Notes under the pieces: model-generated | Databases searched by the model: none | Told to the model about the DNA's origin: nothing | The model's input: the letters and a program-made list of their open reading frames with translations, nothing else | From: Pseudomonas akapageensis | GTDB taxonomy: Bacteria > Pseudomonadota > Gammaproteobacteria > Pseudomonadales > Pseudomonadaceae | Reading direction: 5' to 3' | Assembly: GCF_011355085.1 (NCBI RefSeq) | Contig: NZ_VXCP01000001.1 | Coordinates: forward strand, 200,285-264,284 | DNA: 64,000 nucleotides | Program-made: the position numbers and the translations under genes | Part shown: positions 29,895-40,545 of the stretch, in pieces | How positions within the stretch are numbered: position 1 is the first letter of the stretch | Layout: the number at the start of each line of letters is the position of its first letter

Positions 29895-31505
29895 TTAGCG
29901 GGTTGCCGACAGTTCCTGTTGGATACTGGCGACAGTACGAGGCCAAGGTTTACCAGCCTGGACCTTGGCTGGCAAGGCCTTGATGGCCGCAAGTGCAGCG
30001 GCGCGGTTGGCGAAGTTGCCGTAGGTCACGACATACAGCGGCTTGCCCTGCAGGTTTTTCTTGAAGTAGCGATAGTCGCCACCCTGCTCGCGCACGATGG
30101 ACTGGGCAGTGGTTTCGGAGCTGGTACCGAGTATCTGCACGACATAGTTGCCCGGTGCCTGGCCAGCGTACCAGCTACCGCCGGCAGCCGGTTTGGCCGC
30201 TGCAGCGGGCTTCTCGGCGGGCTTGACCGCAGGCTTGGCGGTTGCAACTTGTACCGGTGCAGGCTTGGCCGCAGGTGCAACCGGCTTTGCCGCAGCAACG
30301 GGCGCCGGAGCTGGAGCAGGCTTGGCAGCAGGAGTCGGGACTGGCGTCGGCGCAGGGCCGGCCGCAACGCCCGCCGGTGGTGCAACAGTGGTCACGGTCG
30401 GTGGCTGCAGTGCAGTTTGACCCGCTGGCCCCGCCTCATCGCCATCGCCCATGCCGGCCGCCTCGGCCAATGGGCCGCGCATGACGGGTTGCGATTGCCC
30501 AACCAGCGGCAACGGCATCGGCTGGGAAGAGCCGGCGAATTCGATGGCCGGGTTACCCTCATTGTTCGATTTTGCAGCAGATGGCTGCCCCTGCCCGAGC
30601 GGCAACCCGGCCTGCTCGGCCGGTGCAGCACCATTGCCCGCCTTGTCGGCATTGCGCCCTGGAAGCACCCAGGCTGCAGCGACAGCAACGACAACTACCG
30701 CAGACAACGCCAGCACGTGTTTTTTCGGCATTTTGAACCCCATAGTCGGACGCTTCACCGCCGAGCGGCTAGCGATCATGGCTTCGATCATTGCATCCCG
30801 GGCGACCTGGTTGATCGCACCGGGCCAGCCTTCGGAGTTTTCGTGGATATCGGCAATCTGCTGACTATTGAACACTTCGATGCCGCGTCCCGCCCCTTCA
30901 AGACGCTGGGACAGGTATTCACGGGTCTCATCGGCGCTATACGGCTGCAGCTCGATGACATGGAAATGCTCTTGCTCGGCACTGATCTGCTCCAGCCCGT
31001 CGATCAGTGACGACTCGCCAAACAGGAACACATGGGGACGACCTTCCGGCGTACCCGCGGCCAAGGCCAGCAACGCTTGGAGTGCGGACTCGTCGAGTTG
31101 TTCCGCGTCATCGACCAGCAGATAGACTTCCTGGCCGGTCAGCGCCAACTGCACGACCTGCTCGAGAATGTCCTGCACGTCTGCCTTGGCCACGTTCAGG
31201 GACTGGGCGACTTGCGTCAACACGCTGGCAGCGTCGGACGCTCCACGCGCCGAAACCACCACACTCTGCACCGACTGCTTGTTGGTACTGGCCACCAACG
31301 CCTGACGCAGCAGGGTCTTGCCACTGCCATTGGGCCCGGTCACCACCAGCAACAGCTGGCTGTAACGCGCCAGATGGTGCAATTGTCCAAGTACCGGCTT
31401 GCGCTGGGCCGGGAAAAACTTGAAGCCCGGCACCCGCGCTGCAAAGGGGTCATGATTCAACTGGTAATGGCCGAGAAAGGCCTCGTCGGCGTGCAGACTA
31501 GTCAT
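29895..31505 (-). CDS. damX: DamX-like AAA/SPOR-domain cell division protein
   Basis: The product is 536 aa. An ExeA-like AAA domain at about 30-250 has the P-loop TGPNGSGKTLL and a Walker B YLLVDDAEQLD. A membrane helix follows at about 267-285 (VLALSAVVVVAVAAAWVLP), then a long Ala/Pro/Lys-rich periplasmic linker. A C-terminal SPOR domain (YVVQILGTSSETTAQSIV, KPLYVVTYGNFANRAAAL) binds denuded septal peptidoglycan. The order aroK-aroB-damX is conserved in gammaproteobacteria. It starts 16 bases after aroB. Confidence 0.88.
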   Translation of the reverse strand: MTSLHADEAFLGHYQLNHDPFAARVPGFKFFPAQRKPVLGQLHHLARYSQLLLVVTGPNGSGKTLLRQALVASTNKQSVQSVVVSARGASDAASVLTQVAQSLNVAKADVQDILEQVVQLALTGQEVYLLVDDAEQLDESALQALLALAAGTPEGRPHVFLFGESSLIDGLEQISAEQEHFHVIELQPYSADETREYLSQRLEGAGRGIEVFNSQQIADIHENSEGWPGAINQVARDAMIEAMIASRSAVKRPTMGFKMPKKHVLALSAVVVVAVAAAWVLPGRNADKAGNGAAPAEQAGLPLGQGQPSAAKSNNEGNPAIEFAGSSQPMPLPLVGQSQPVMRGPLAEAAGMGDGDEAGPAGQTALQPPTVTTVAPPAGVAAGPAPTPVPTPAAKPAPAPAPVAAAKPVAPAAKPAPVQVATAKPAVKPAEKPAAAAKPAAGGSWYAGQAPGNYVVQILGTSSETTAQSIVREQGGDYRYFKKNLQGKPLYVVTYGNFANRAAALAAIKALPAKVQAGKPWPRTVASIQQELSATR

Positions 31506-31521
31506 TGAACTCTCATTAACC

Positions 31522-32619
31522 TCAAAGCTGAGCCACGATGGCGCGGTAATCCGCAGCCAGGGTGGCCTGAAGAACGTCTTTCGGATAGTCGTCGGTCACT
31601 ACGGCTTCGCCGATGTGACGCAACAACACCAGGCGCATACGGCCATCGATCACTTTCTTGTCGACTGCCATATGCTCCAGAAAATGCTCAGGCGTCATTT
31701 CTTGTGGCGGCACCACCGGCAGGTCGGCCCGCTGGAACAGACGGATACTGCGATCACGTTCCTGCCGGGTGATCCAGCCCAGGCGCATGGACATTTCCAG
31801 CGCCATCACGGTACCGGCCGCCACAGCCTCACCATGAAGCCAGACACCATACCCCATATGGGTCTCGATGGCGTGACCGAAGGTGTGCCCCAGGTTGAGG
31901 GTAGCGCGCACGCCCGACTCGCGCTCATCGGCGCCGACCACGGCCGCCTTGGCCGCACAGGAGCGCTGGATGGCCACGGTCAGGGCGCTCTGGTCGAGCG
32001 CGCGCAGGGCGTCGACGTTCTCTTCCAGCCAGGTCAGGAACGGCTCGTCGCAGATCAGACCGTACTTGATCACCTCAGCCAGGCCTGCCGACAACTCGCG
32101 GGCCGGCAAGGAGTTCAGGGTCGAGGTATCGATCAGCACGGCATTGGGCTGATAGAAGGCACCGACCATGTTCTTGCCCAGTGGGTGGTTGATCCCGGTC
32201 TTGCCGCCGACGGACGAGTCCACCTGCGAGAGCAAGGTCGTCGGCACCTGGATGAAGTCCACGCCGCGCTGGTAGCAGGCGGCCGCGAAACCGGCCATGT
32301 CGCCGATGACTCCGCCACCCAGCGCGATGACCGTGGTACGGCGGTCATGGCGCGCCGTCAGGAGAGCATCGAAAATCAGCTGCAGGGTTTCCCAGTTCTT
32401 GAACGACTCGCCATCGGGCAGAATCACCGGCAAGACCGAATATGCATTGAGCGAACGGGCCAGTCGTTCCAGGTACAAGGGTGCGACAGTCTCGTTGGAA
32501 ACGATGGCTACCTGGCGCCCGGCAATGTGCGGCGCCAGCAGCTCGGGTTGATCCAGCAGGCCTTCGCCAATGTGGATCGGGTAGCTACGTTCGCCAAGTT
32601 CGACCTTAAGTGTCTGCAT
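31522..32619 (-). CDS. aroB: 3-dehydroquinate synthase
   Basis: The product is 365 aa from [18 protein letters not shown], preceded by GGGGAAAC; the upstream in-frame TTG/GTG region has no site. NAD-binding and metal motifs are visible: [41 protein letters not shown] and [18 protein letters not shown]. It converts DAHP to 3-dehydroquinate in the shikimate pathway. It is the middle gene between aroK and damX. Confidence 0.97.
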   Translation of the reverse strand: MQTLKVELGERSYPIHIGEGLLDQPELLAPHIAGRQVAIVSNETVAPLYLERLARSLNAYSVLPVILPDGESFKNWETLQLIFDALLTARHDRRTTVIALGGGVIGDMAGFAAACYQRGVDFIQVPTTLLSQVDSSVGGKTGINHPLGKNMVGAFYQPNAVLIDTSTLNSLPARELSAGLAEVIKYGLICDEPFLTWLEENVDALRALDQSALTVAIQRSCAAKAAVVGADERESGVRATLNLGHTFGHAIETHMGYGVWLHGEAVAAGTVMALEMSMRLGWITRQERDRSIRLFQRADLPVVPPQEMTPEHFLEHMAVDKKVIDGRMRLVLLRHIGEAVVTDDYPKDVLQATLAADYRAIVAQL

Positions 32620-32731
32620 GTTTCCCCACAGTAATGGTAGAGCGCAGGGTCGAAGCACCTGACCCCGCGGCACGACCGGTCACCCCATGACCGATCGACG
32701 AGAATAGCGTAATCGCACCGGCGCTCAAGGG

Positions 32732-33250
32732 CTACCGGGGCGGCAACTGTTGCAGCCGCTCCAGGATATCCAGAACGACCATGCGTGGCGGCCGCTCGTC
32801 GGTCTCCACCACCAGATCGGCAATTTCCCGATAGAGCGGATCACGAACCTCGAGCAAGGCACGCAGCGTCGCGGCAGGGTCTGCCGTGCGCAACAGCGGG
32901 CGATTGCGATCGCGCGCGGTGCGCCCGACCTGCTGCTCGACGGACGCATGCAGATAAACCACACGCCCGCCGGCATGCAATGCCGCTCGGTTGGCATCGC
33001 GCATGACGGCACCGCCACCCGTTGCCAGCACCACGCCATCACACGCGCACAGCTCGGCGATCATCGCCTGCTCGCGATCACGAAAACCCGGTTCGCCTTC
33101 TTTGTCGAAGATCCACGGAATATTGGCGCCGGTGCGCAGCTCAATTTCCTTATCGGAATCCTTGAACGGCAGCCGAAGCTCTTTGGCCAGCAAGCGACCA
33201 ATGGTGCTTTTGCCAGCACCCATTGGCCCAACAAGTATCAAATTTCGCAC
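32732..33250 (-). CDS. aroK: Shikimate kinase
   Basis: The product is 172 aa with the P-loop [15 protein letters not shown], the substrate motifs DSDKEIE and FRDREQ, and [16 protein letters not shown]. The lid [11 protein letters not shown] is present. It phosphorylates shikimate. It follows pilQ by four bases, coupling type IV pilus and aromatic genes in one transcription unit, as in other pseudomonads. Confidence 0.97.
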   Translation of the reverse strand: MRNLILVGPMGAGKSTIGRLLAKELRLPFKDSDKEIELRTGANIPWIFDKEGEPGFRDREQAMIAELCACDGVVLATGGGAVMRDANRAALHAGGRVVYLHASVEQQVGRTARDRNRPLLRTADPAATLRALLEVRDPLYREIADLVVETDERPPRMVVLDILERLQQLPPR

Positions 33251-33254
33251 AGAA

Positions 33255-34928
33255 TCAACGACTCACAGCAATCGCCTGGTTATTCATGATACGCGGAGTC
33301 AAGAATACCAGCAGCTCGGATTTTTTCTCTTGCACGACATCGCGACGAAAGAGGCGGCCAACATACGGCACATCGCCAAGAAATGGCACCTTATCTACGG
33401 TTTTACTTTGAGTATTTGAGAAAACACCCCCAATGACGATGGTTTCGCCATCGTTGACCAACACCTTGGCATTGACCTCGTTTTTCTTGATCGGTGGCAC
33501 GCCATTCAACGCATTGACGTAGTCCGGCTCATCCTTGGTCACTTTCACCTCCATGATGATGCGGCTGTCCGGGGTGATCTGCGGGGTGACCTCCAGCGAC
33601 AGCGAGGCCTCCTTGAACGAGACCGAGGTTGCGCCACTGGAGCTGGCTTCCTGGTACGGCACTTCGGTGCCCTTGAGGATTTTCGCTGTTTCCTTGTCAG
33701 AGGTGACCACTTTGGGTTGCGAGACAATTTCACCGTTGCCGGTTTTTTCCATCGCACTCAATTCCAGGTCCAGCAACACGTTATCGGAGACGAAGCCCAG
33801 GCCAACGCCGGAGGTGGCGTTGGCGACGCCCAGGTCCACAAAAGGTGCGTTAGGGCCGCCGCCCAACCCGCTCGCCGTCCAGTTTCCACCGCCCGGGTTG
33901 ACCGACCCACCCCAGCGCACCCCCAGGCTCTTGTCGTAGTCGACGTTGGCCTCGACGATACGCGCCTCGATCATCACCTGACGGACGGGAATATCCAGTT
34001 GCGCAACGATCCTGCGCAGTTCGTTGAGCCGATCCTGAGTCTGAAAGGCAATGATGTTGTTGGTCCGCTCATCGACCGTAATCGAGCCCCGCTCCTGACC
34101 TGGTGCTTCGCTGTTGGTCACCGATTGGAACAGCTTGGCAATGTCTGCTGCCTTGGCATAGTTGACCTGCAACAATTCCCGGTGCAGCGGCGCCAGTTCG
34201 GCGAGCTGCTGCTGCGACTCCAGCTCCTGGCGCTCGCGGGCTGCAATTTCGTCGGCAGGGGCCACCAGCAGCACATTGCCCACCTTGCGCTTGTCCAGGC
34301 CCTTGGTCTTGAGCACCAGGTCCAGCGCCTGATCCCATGGCACATTCTGCAGGCGCAGGGTGATGCCACCCTCGATGGTGTCGCTGGCAACCAGGTTGAG
34401 GTTGGTGAAATCGGCGATCAACTGCAGCACCGAACGCACCTGGATGTCCTGGAAGTTCAACGACAGCTTTTCACCGGTATAGGCGAAATGATCAGCCTTG
34501 CGCTGCCGCGGCCCCTGGTCGCCCAGCGGCCTGACGCTGATGGTCAGCTTGCTGTCGGCCTGATAGGCCGAGTACTCGAAGGTACCGCCTGGCTCGATAC
34601 TGATGCTGGCAGAATCGGCCACAGCGCTGGCACGAATGAACTGGACCGGGGTCGCGAAATCCTTGACATCCAGTCGCACGCGAAGCGGCTCTGGCAAGCG
34701 AGTCCTGGCGAAATCCACACGGATTTTTCCGCCCTGCTCCTTGATATCGGGGCTAATGGACGGATCACTCAATTCGATGATCACATTGCCCTCACCGTGG
34801 TCACCGCGCTGAAAGTCGACATTGCTGATAGCCCTGTCAACCGGGGCATTGAGGTCGGTTGCAGGCACCGCTGGCGAAATCAGCACTATCCATAGCGCAA
34901 CGCCAACGGCAGATAGAATCCTGTTCAT
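33255..34928 (-). CDS. pilQ: Type IV pilus secretin PilQ, short form
   Basis: The product is 557 aa with a signal peptide ([23 protein letters not shown]). One AMIN-type domain is visible at about 30-135. STN/N0 ([20 protein letters not shown]), N1 and the secretin barrel follow ([36 protein letters not shown]). PilQ of P. aeruginosa is about 710 aa with two AMIN domains, so this copy appears to have only one. It is the outer-membrane exit pore for the pilus. Upstream GTG codons at 34943 could add five residues. Confidence 0.93.
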   Translation of the reverse strand: MNRILSAVGVALWIVLISPAVPATDLNAPVDRAISNVDFQRGDHGEGNVIIELSDPSISPDIKEQGGKIRVDFARTRLPEPLRVRLDVKDFATPVQFIRASAVADSASISIEPGGTFEYSAYQADSKLTISVRPLGDQGPRQRKADHFAYTGEKLSLNFQDIQVRSVLQLIADFTNLNLVASDTIEGGITLRLQNVPWDQALDLVLKTKGLDKRKVGNVLLVAPADEIAARERQELESQQQLAELAPLHRELLQVNYAKAADIAKLFQSVTNSEAPGQERGSITVDERTNNIIAFQTQDRLNELRRIVAQLDIPVRQVMIEARIVEANVDYDKSLGVRWGGSVNPGGGNWTASGLGGGPNAPFVDLGVANATSGVGLGFVSDNVLLDLELSAMEKTGNGEIVSQPKVVTSDKETAKILKGTEVPYQEASSSGATSVSFKEASLSLEVTPQITPDSRIIMEVKVTKDEPDYVNALNGVPPIKKNEVNAKVLVNDGETIVIGGVFSNTQSKTVDKVPFLGDVPYVGRLFRRDVVQEKKSELLVFLTPRIMNNQAIAVSR

Positions 34929-34958
34929 GTTCGAGTTCACCACGCAAGTTCAAGGCCT

Positions 34959-35483
34959 TTAAGAGCGCTCCTTGAGGGAAATGGTTCGCGGTCGCTCGCG
35001 CCACGCTCCTCTACCATCTGAAACGATTTCAACGACTTCGACCGTCGAATCGCCGATAGACACGATCCGTCCGTCGTTACGCCCCAGGTAATCCCCGACC
35101 TTCACCCTGTGGACGCCCCCGGCGCCGCGCAACAGGGCGAAGACACTCGTGCTGTTGGACAGCGTGCCGACCATCTCGAACTGCTCGATATCGAACCCTT
35201 CGAGAAACTGCCTGGCCCGGCCCGGGTCTGGGGCAACCTCACCGGAAAAGTTGCGATCCCGGGTCGGATCACTGTCCAGCGAGGGCAGGAAAGGGCTGCG
35301 CAATGCCGTCGCGCTGTAGATAAAGGCCTGATAGGGAGCAAAGACCGGCAAGGGTTCGGCAACACCCTCTGGCCTGACCCTGACCTCGTCCAGCCAGGCT
35401 TTCAGATCGCTGAAGTCTTCTGCGCGCTCGCAGCCTGCCAACACCGCAACCAGGGCCAGCAACAGACCACGGACGAACCTCAT
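34959..35483 (-). CDS. pilP: Type IV pilus inner-membrane lipoprotein PilP
   Basis: The product is 174 aa. The lipoprotein signal ends LAGC, with Cys near residue 18. The beta domain binding PilQ has FEMVGTLSNSTSVFALLRG and HRVKVGDYLGRNDGRIVSI. It joins the PilMNO platform to PilQ. It overlaps pilO by four bases. Confidence 0.93.
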   Translation of the reverse strand: MRFVRGLLLALVAVLAGCERAEDFSDLKAWLDEVRVRPEGVAEPLPVFAPYQAFIYSATALRSPFLPSLDSDPTRDRNFSGEVAPDPGRARQFLEGFDIEQFEMVGTLSNSTSVFALLRGAGGVHRVKVGDYLGRNDGRIVSIGDSTVEVVEIVSDGRGAWRERPRTISLKERS

Positions 35484-36103
35484 TGCCCCGCTCCCTGATC
35501 GCTGTAGCGGTAGGTCCGGGCCAGAATACTCATGCGCAAGAAATCCGGGCCGCCCTGCTCATCGGCCTTTATCCGAAAATCGTGCAGGGTGACGATGCGC
35601 GACAAGCCCGCTACGGCACTGACAAAGGTCGCCAGGTCATGGTAACTGCCGACCACGGTGATCTGGATCGGCAGTTCGGTATAGAACGCCCGGGCCTCTT
35701 CGGGCAGCAATTTGATCTCTTCAAACGCCAGGCCACTGCCCAGGCCCACCCTGCTGATGTCCTCCAGCAGTCCGGGCACTTCAGTGTCGCCTGGCAACTG
35801 TTTGAGCATGGCACTGAAGGACGTTTCCATTTCGTTCAATTGCGCGGCATAAGCCTTGAGATTGGCAGCTTCGATAGCCTTGCTGGCGAACTGCTCCTTC
35901 AATGCGACTTCCTCTGACCGCTTGTGCTCAAGCAGCTCCACCTGCGCCTTGATTTGAAAGCTGTACCCCAGCAGCAACACCAGAACCATGAGCAAGCCGC
36001 CCATCGCAGCCTTGGCGGCAACAGGCCAGGCGCCAATGGTGTGCATATCCAGATCCCGGACATCGATCCGGCGCAGGCTGGCGAATCTTTGCGACCAACT
36101 CAT
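35480..36103 (-). CDS. pilO: Type IV pilus inner-membrane protein PilO
   Basis: The product is 207 aa, with one membrane helix at about 28-48 (AKAAMGGLLMVLVLLLGYSF), a periplasmic coiled coil (LEHKRSEEVALKEQFASKA) and a ferredoxin-like domain (LPIQITVVGSYHDLATFVSAV). It forms heterodimers with PilN. It overlaps both neighbours by four bases. Confidence 0.93.
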   Translation of the reverse strand: MSWSQRFASLRRIDVRDLDMHTIGAWPVAAKAAMGGLLMVLVLLLGYSFQIKAQVELLEHKRSEEVALKEQFASKAIEAANLKAYAAQLNEMETSFSAMLKQLPGDTEVPGLLEDISRVGLGSGLAFEEIKLLPEEARAFYTELPIQITVVGSYHDLATFVSAVAGLSRIVTLHDFRIKADEQGGPDFLRMSILARTYRYSDQGAGQ

Positions 36104-36665
36104 TGGGCTTGCCCCGCTGCGCTCGACGGACTCTGGCGCACCGTCAACTTGAAAGTGCTGGCCTGGGCCACTTCACGGGTGCCGGCAGACTTGACCTCGA
36201 TCAGGTTGGGTACCGCGAACCACGGCGACGCCTCCAGCCCTCGCATCAGTTCCGAGATCCGATTGTTGGATTCGGCCGTACCGGAAATCGACAGGGTCTT
36301 GCCGACCTTGCTCACACTCGAGAAGTACACCCCCTCGGGCAAGGTACGCACCAGTTGGTCGAAGAGATGGCCGTTCACCGATCGATTGACCTGCAAGCCC
36401 TGGATCACCTGCATGCGCTCAAGCAGTTGCTGACGCTGACTCCTGAGCTCGCCGAGCTGACTGATCTGTGCATCGAGCTGGTCGATTTCACGCTGAATAT
36501 AGGCGTTGCGGCCAATTTGCCGATCCATGGCAGCGCCGATGTACTCATTGATCAGCAGGGTTATTGCAACAGCCGCTAGGACGACGCCAGCCATTGCGCC
36601 CCAAAAACGCTTGCGGCGCTCTTCGCGACGCTGCTCGCGCCACGGCAGCAGATTGATCCTGACCA

Positions 36666-36666
<1 letters not shown>
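36100..36666 (-). CDS. pilN: Type IV pilus inner-membrane protein PilN
   Basis: The product is 188 aa from MVRINLLPWREQRREERRK. INLLPWRE is the segment that docks into PilM. A membrane helix follows (FWGAMAGVVLAAVAITLL), then coiled coil and periplasmic domain. The ATG overlaps the pilM TGA by one base, which decides the start over an in-frame codon ten residues upstream. Confidence 0.93.
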
Positions 36667-37820
<1,154 letters not shown>

Positions 37821-37838
37821 TCAACGCCGAAAAATGCT

Positions 37839-37844
37839 TATAAT
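37839..37844 (+). promoter_or_regulatory. Candidate -10 box for ponA
   Basis: An exact TATAAT lies 71 bases upstream of the ponA start in the 184-base pilM-ponA divergent gap. No good -35 stands 16-18 bases before it; a TTGACA at 37799-37804 is too far away. It is only a candidate. Confidence 0.3.
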
Positions 37845-37914
37845 GCCCAGCGCTTTTTTTCGACTTCCCGGCCCTTGCGCTTAAACCAATCTTTTATCTG
37901 GAAATCCAAAAGCC

Positions 37915-40344
37915 TTGATACGCCTGCTGAAGTTTTTCTGGTGGTCTTTCGTCGCTGTCTTCTGCGGGCTGTTGCTCGGTTTGAGCGGTGCATTTCTGTA
38001 TCTTAGCCCTGGCCTACCCTCTGTAGAGTCGCTGAGAAGCATTCAGTTGCAGATCCCCCTCAGGGTTTACAGCAGCGACGGCAAGCTCATCGCCGAGTTT
38101 GGCGAGATGCGCCGCTCTCCAATCCGCTTCGCAGACATACCGCCGCACTTCATCCAGGCCCTGCTTTCCGCAGAGGACGACAACTTTGCCAATCATTACG
38201 GCGTCGACCCCAGCAGCCTGATGCGGGCCGCCACCCAGCTGCTCAAGAGCGGGCATATTCAGACCGGCGGCAGCACCATCACCATGCAGGTGGCGAAAAA
38301 CTTCTTCCTGAGCAGCGAGCGCAGCTTTTCGCGCAAGACCAGCGAGATCCTGCTGGCCCTGCAGATCGAGCGTGAGCTGACCAAGGACGAAATCCTCGAG
38401 CTGTACGTCAACAAGATCTACCTGGGCAACCGCGCCTACGGGATCGAGGCTGCCGCGCAGGTGTACTACGGCAAATCGATTCGCGATGTCAGCCTGGCGC
38501 AAATGGCCATGATCGCCGGCCTGCCCAAGGCACCGTCGCGCTTCAACCCGTTGGCCAACCCGGTACGCGCCAAAGAGCGACGCGACTGGATCCTTGGCCG
38601 CATGTACAAGCTCGGTAAAATCGACGAGGCCAGCTATCAGGCGGCCCTGGCCGAACCGATCAATGCCAGTTATCACGTCCCGACCCCGGAAGTGAATGCA
38701 CCCTACATCGCCGAAATGGCCCGCGCCGAAATGGTCGGCCGCTATGGCAGCGATGCGTACACCGAAGGGTTCCGCGTCACCACCACCGTACCGAGCAATC
38801 TCCAGGAAATCGCCAACAAGGCGGTTCTCGACGGCTTGCTCACCTACGATCAGCGTCACGGCTATCGCGGCCCTGAATCGCGCCTGCCAGGCAAGACCCG
38901 TGAAGCCTGGATGACGGAACTGGCCAAGCAACGACCGCTGAATACGCTCGAACCTGTCATCGTTACCCAGGTCGACAAGAGCGGCCTGCGCGTGCTGACC
39001 CGCAATGGCACCGATGAGCATGTCGCCTGGGAAACCATGAAGTGGGCTCGCCCCTTCCTGAACACCAATAGTCAGGGCCGCGCCCCGCAACAGCCTGGCG
39101 ATGTCGCCCAGGTTGGCGACCTGATCCGTGTCCAGCGCCTGCCCGATAACAGCCTGAAGTTCAGCCAGGTCCCGGCCGCACAGAGTGCACTGGTCTCGCT
39201 GGACCCTACCAATGGTGCCATTCGCGCCCTGGTCGGCGGCTTCGCTTTCGAACAAAGCAACTACAACCGCGCGATGCAGGCCAAGCGCCAGCCGGGTTCG
39301 AGTTTCAAGCCGTTCATCTACAGCGCCGCGCTGGACAACGGCTTCACCGCCTCCAGCCTGGTCAACGACGCGCCCATCGTGTTCGTCGATGAATACCTGG
39401 ACAAGGTCTGGCGCCCGAAGAACGACACCAACACCTTCCTCGGCCCGATCCGCATGCGCGAAGCGCTGTACAAGTCGCGCAACATGGTCTCGATTCGCCT
39501 GTTGCAGGCCCTCGGCATCGACACGGCCATCGATTACATCAGCAAGTTCGGCTTCAACAAGGACGACTTGCCGCGCAACCTGTCGCTGGCGCTGGGCACG
39601 GCCACGCTGACACCGATGGAAATCGCCACCGGCTGGAGCACCTTCGCCAACGGCGGCTACAAGGTCAGTCCGTACCTGATCGACCGCATCGAAAGCCGCA
39701 GCGGCGAGACCCTGTTCGTCGCCAACCCGGCCAGCGTGCCACTGGGTGAAGACCAGGCTGGCTTGCCTGCCCCTGAGTCCCCCATCATCACCGAGAACAC
39801 CCCGGTCGCCCAGACTGTTGCCCAGAACCAGGCTCCGGCCGTGGCGGAGCGTATTATCGACGGGCGCACGACCTACATCCTCAACAGCATGCTTGAAGAT
39901 GTGATCAAACTCGGTACCGGCCGCCGCGCACTGTCTCTGGGCCGCAGCGACCTGGCCGGCAAGACCGGGACCACCAACGAATCCAAGGACGCCTGGTTCT
40001 CCGGCTACAACGCCGATTACATGACCACCGTCTGGACGGGCTTCGACCAGCCGGAAACCCTGGGCCGCCGCGAGTTCGGCGGTACCGTCGCGCTGCCGAT
40101 CTGGATGAATTTCATGGGTGCAGCCCTGAAGGACAAGCCGGCACACACCCAGGCAGAGCCTGAAGGCATCCTCAGCCTGCGTGTAGACCCGATCAGCGGC
40201 CGTGCGGCGACACCGAGTACTGCAGGTGCCTATTTCGAGCTGTTCAAGGCTGAAGAGACGCCTCCATCGGTCAATGAACTGGGCAATGGCACGGCGCCGG
40301 GTACACCGCTGCCGGCGGATGAGGCGCCGATAGACCTGTTCTGA
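37915..40344 (+). CDS. ponA: Penicillin-binding protein 1A
   Basis: The product is an 809-aa bifunctional class A PBP. An N-terminal anchor (FFWWSFVAVFCGLLLGLSGAF) is followed by the glycosyltransferase domain (LLSAEDDNFANHYGVD with the catalytic Glu, and GGSTITMQVAKNFFL). An OB-like insert comes next, then the transpeptidase with SSFK (AKRQPGSSFKPFIYSA), SRN and KTGTTN. It polymerises and cross-links peptidoglycan in the periplasm. The start codon is TTG (reading MIRLLKF); no ATG is suitable. The gene is convergent with maeB, with a shared terminator. Confidence 0.95.
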   Translation: MIRLLKFFWWSFVAVFCGLLLGLSGAFLYLSPGLPSVESLRSIQLQIPLRVYSSDGKLIAEFGEMRRSPIRFADIPPHFIQALLSAEDDNFANHYGVDPSSLMRAATQLLKSGHIQTGGSTITMQVAKNFFLSSERSFSRKTSEILLALQIERELTKDEILELYVNKIYLGNRAYGIEAAAQVYYGKSIRDVSLAQMAMIAGLPKAPSRFNPLANPVRAKERRDWILGRMYKLGKIDEASYQAALAEPINASYHVPTPEVNAPYIAEMARAEMVGRYGSDAYTEGFRVTTTVPSNLQEIANKAVLDGLLTYDQRHGYRGPESRLPGKTREAWMTELAKQRPLNTLEPVIVTQVDKSGLRVLTRNGTDEHVAWETMKWARPFLNTNSQGRAPQQPGDVAQVGDLIRVQRLPDNSLKFSQVPAAQSALVSLDPTNGAIRALVGGFAFEQSNYNRAMQAKRQPGSSFKPFIYSAALDNGFTASSLVNDAPIVFVDEYLDKVWRPKNDTNTFLGPIRMREALYKSRNMVSIRLLQALGIDTAIDYISKFGFNKDDLPRNLSLALGTATLTPMEIATGWSTFANGGYKVSPYLIDRIESRSGETLFVANPASVPLGEDQAGLPAPESPIITENTPVAQTVAQNQAPAVAERIIDGRTTYILNSMLEDVIKLGTGRRALSLGRSDLAGKTGTTNESKDAWFSGYNADYMTTVWTGFDQPETLGRREFGGTVALPIWMNFMGAALKDKPAHTQAEPEGILSLRVDPISGRAATPSTAGAYFELFKAEETPPSVNELGNGTAPGTPLPADEAPIDLF

Positions 40345-40364
40345 TTTGATAGGGTCTATACGGG

Positions 40365-40466
40365 CCTCATCGCGGGCAAGTCGAATCGTCGCACCGCCGC
40401 TCCTACAGGGTGCGCACTGACTCTGTAGGAAGGGCCGGGCGGCGTTCCGCTTGCCCGCGATGAGGT
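40365..40466. repeat. REP-like imperfect palindrome
   Basis: CCTCATCGCGGGCAAG at the left pairs with CTTGCCCGCGATGAGG at the right, with inner arms around CCTACAGGG and CTCTGTAGG. It belongs to the same family as 45445-45526, 48070-48165 and 57407-57438. Confidence 0.8.
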
Positions 40467-40489
40467 CCTCAAGCCAAACCACAAACAAC

Positions 40490-40526
40490 AAAAAAGCCCC
40501 GACTCTCTCGAGCCGGGGCTTTTTTG
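40490..40526. terminator. Bidirectional terminator between ponA and maeB
   Basis: AAAAAAGCCCCG and CGGGGCTTTTTT form a strong stem with inner CTC/GAG pairs between two convergent stops. It has A and T runs on both sides, so it works for both strands. Confidence 0.9.
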
Positions 40527-40545
40527 TTTGAAGCGTTACAACGGC

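Noticed and set aside
38014..40491. 825-aa open frame opposite ponA
   Set aside because: It is antisense to a verified PBP1A; it also runs through the REP repeat, which argues against coding.
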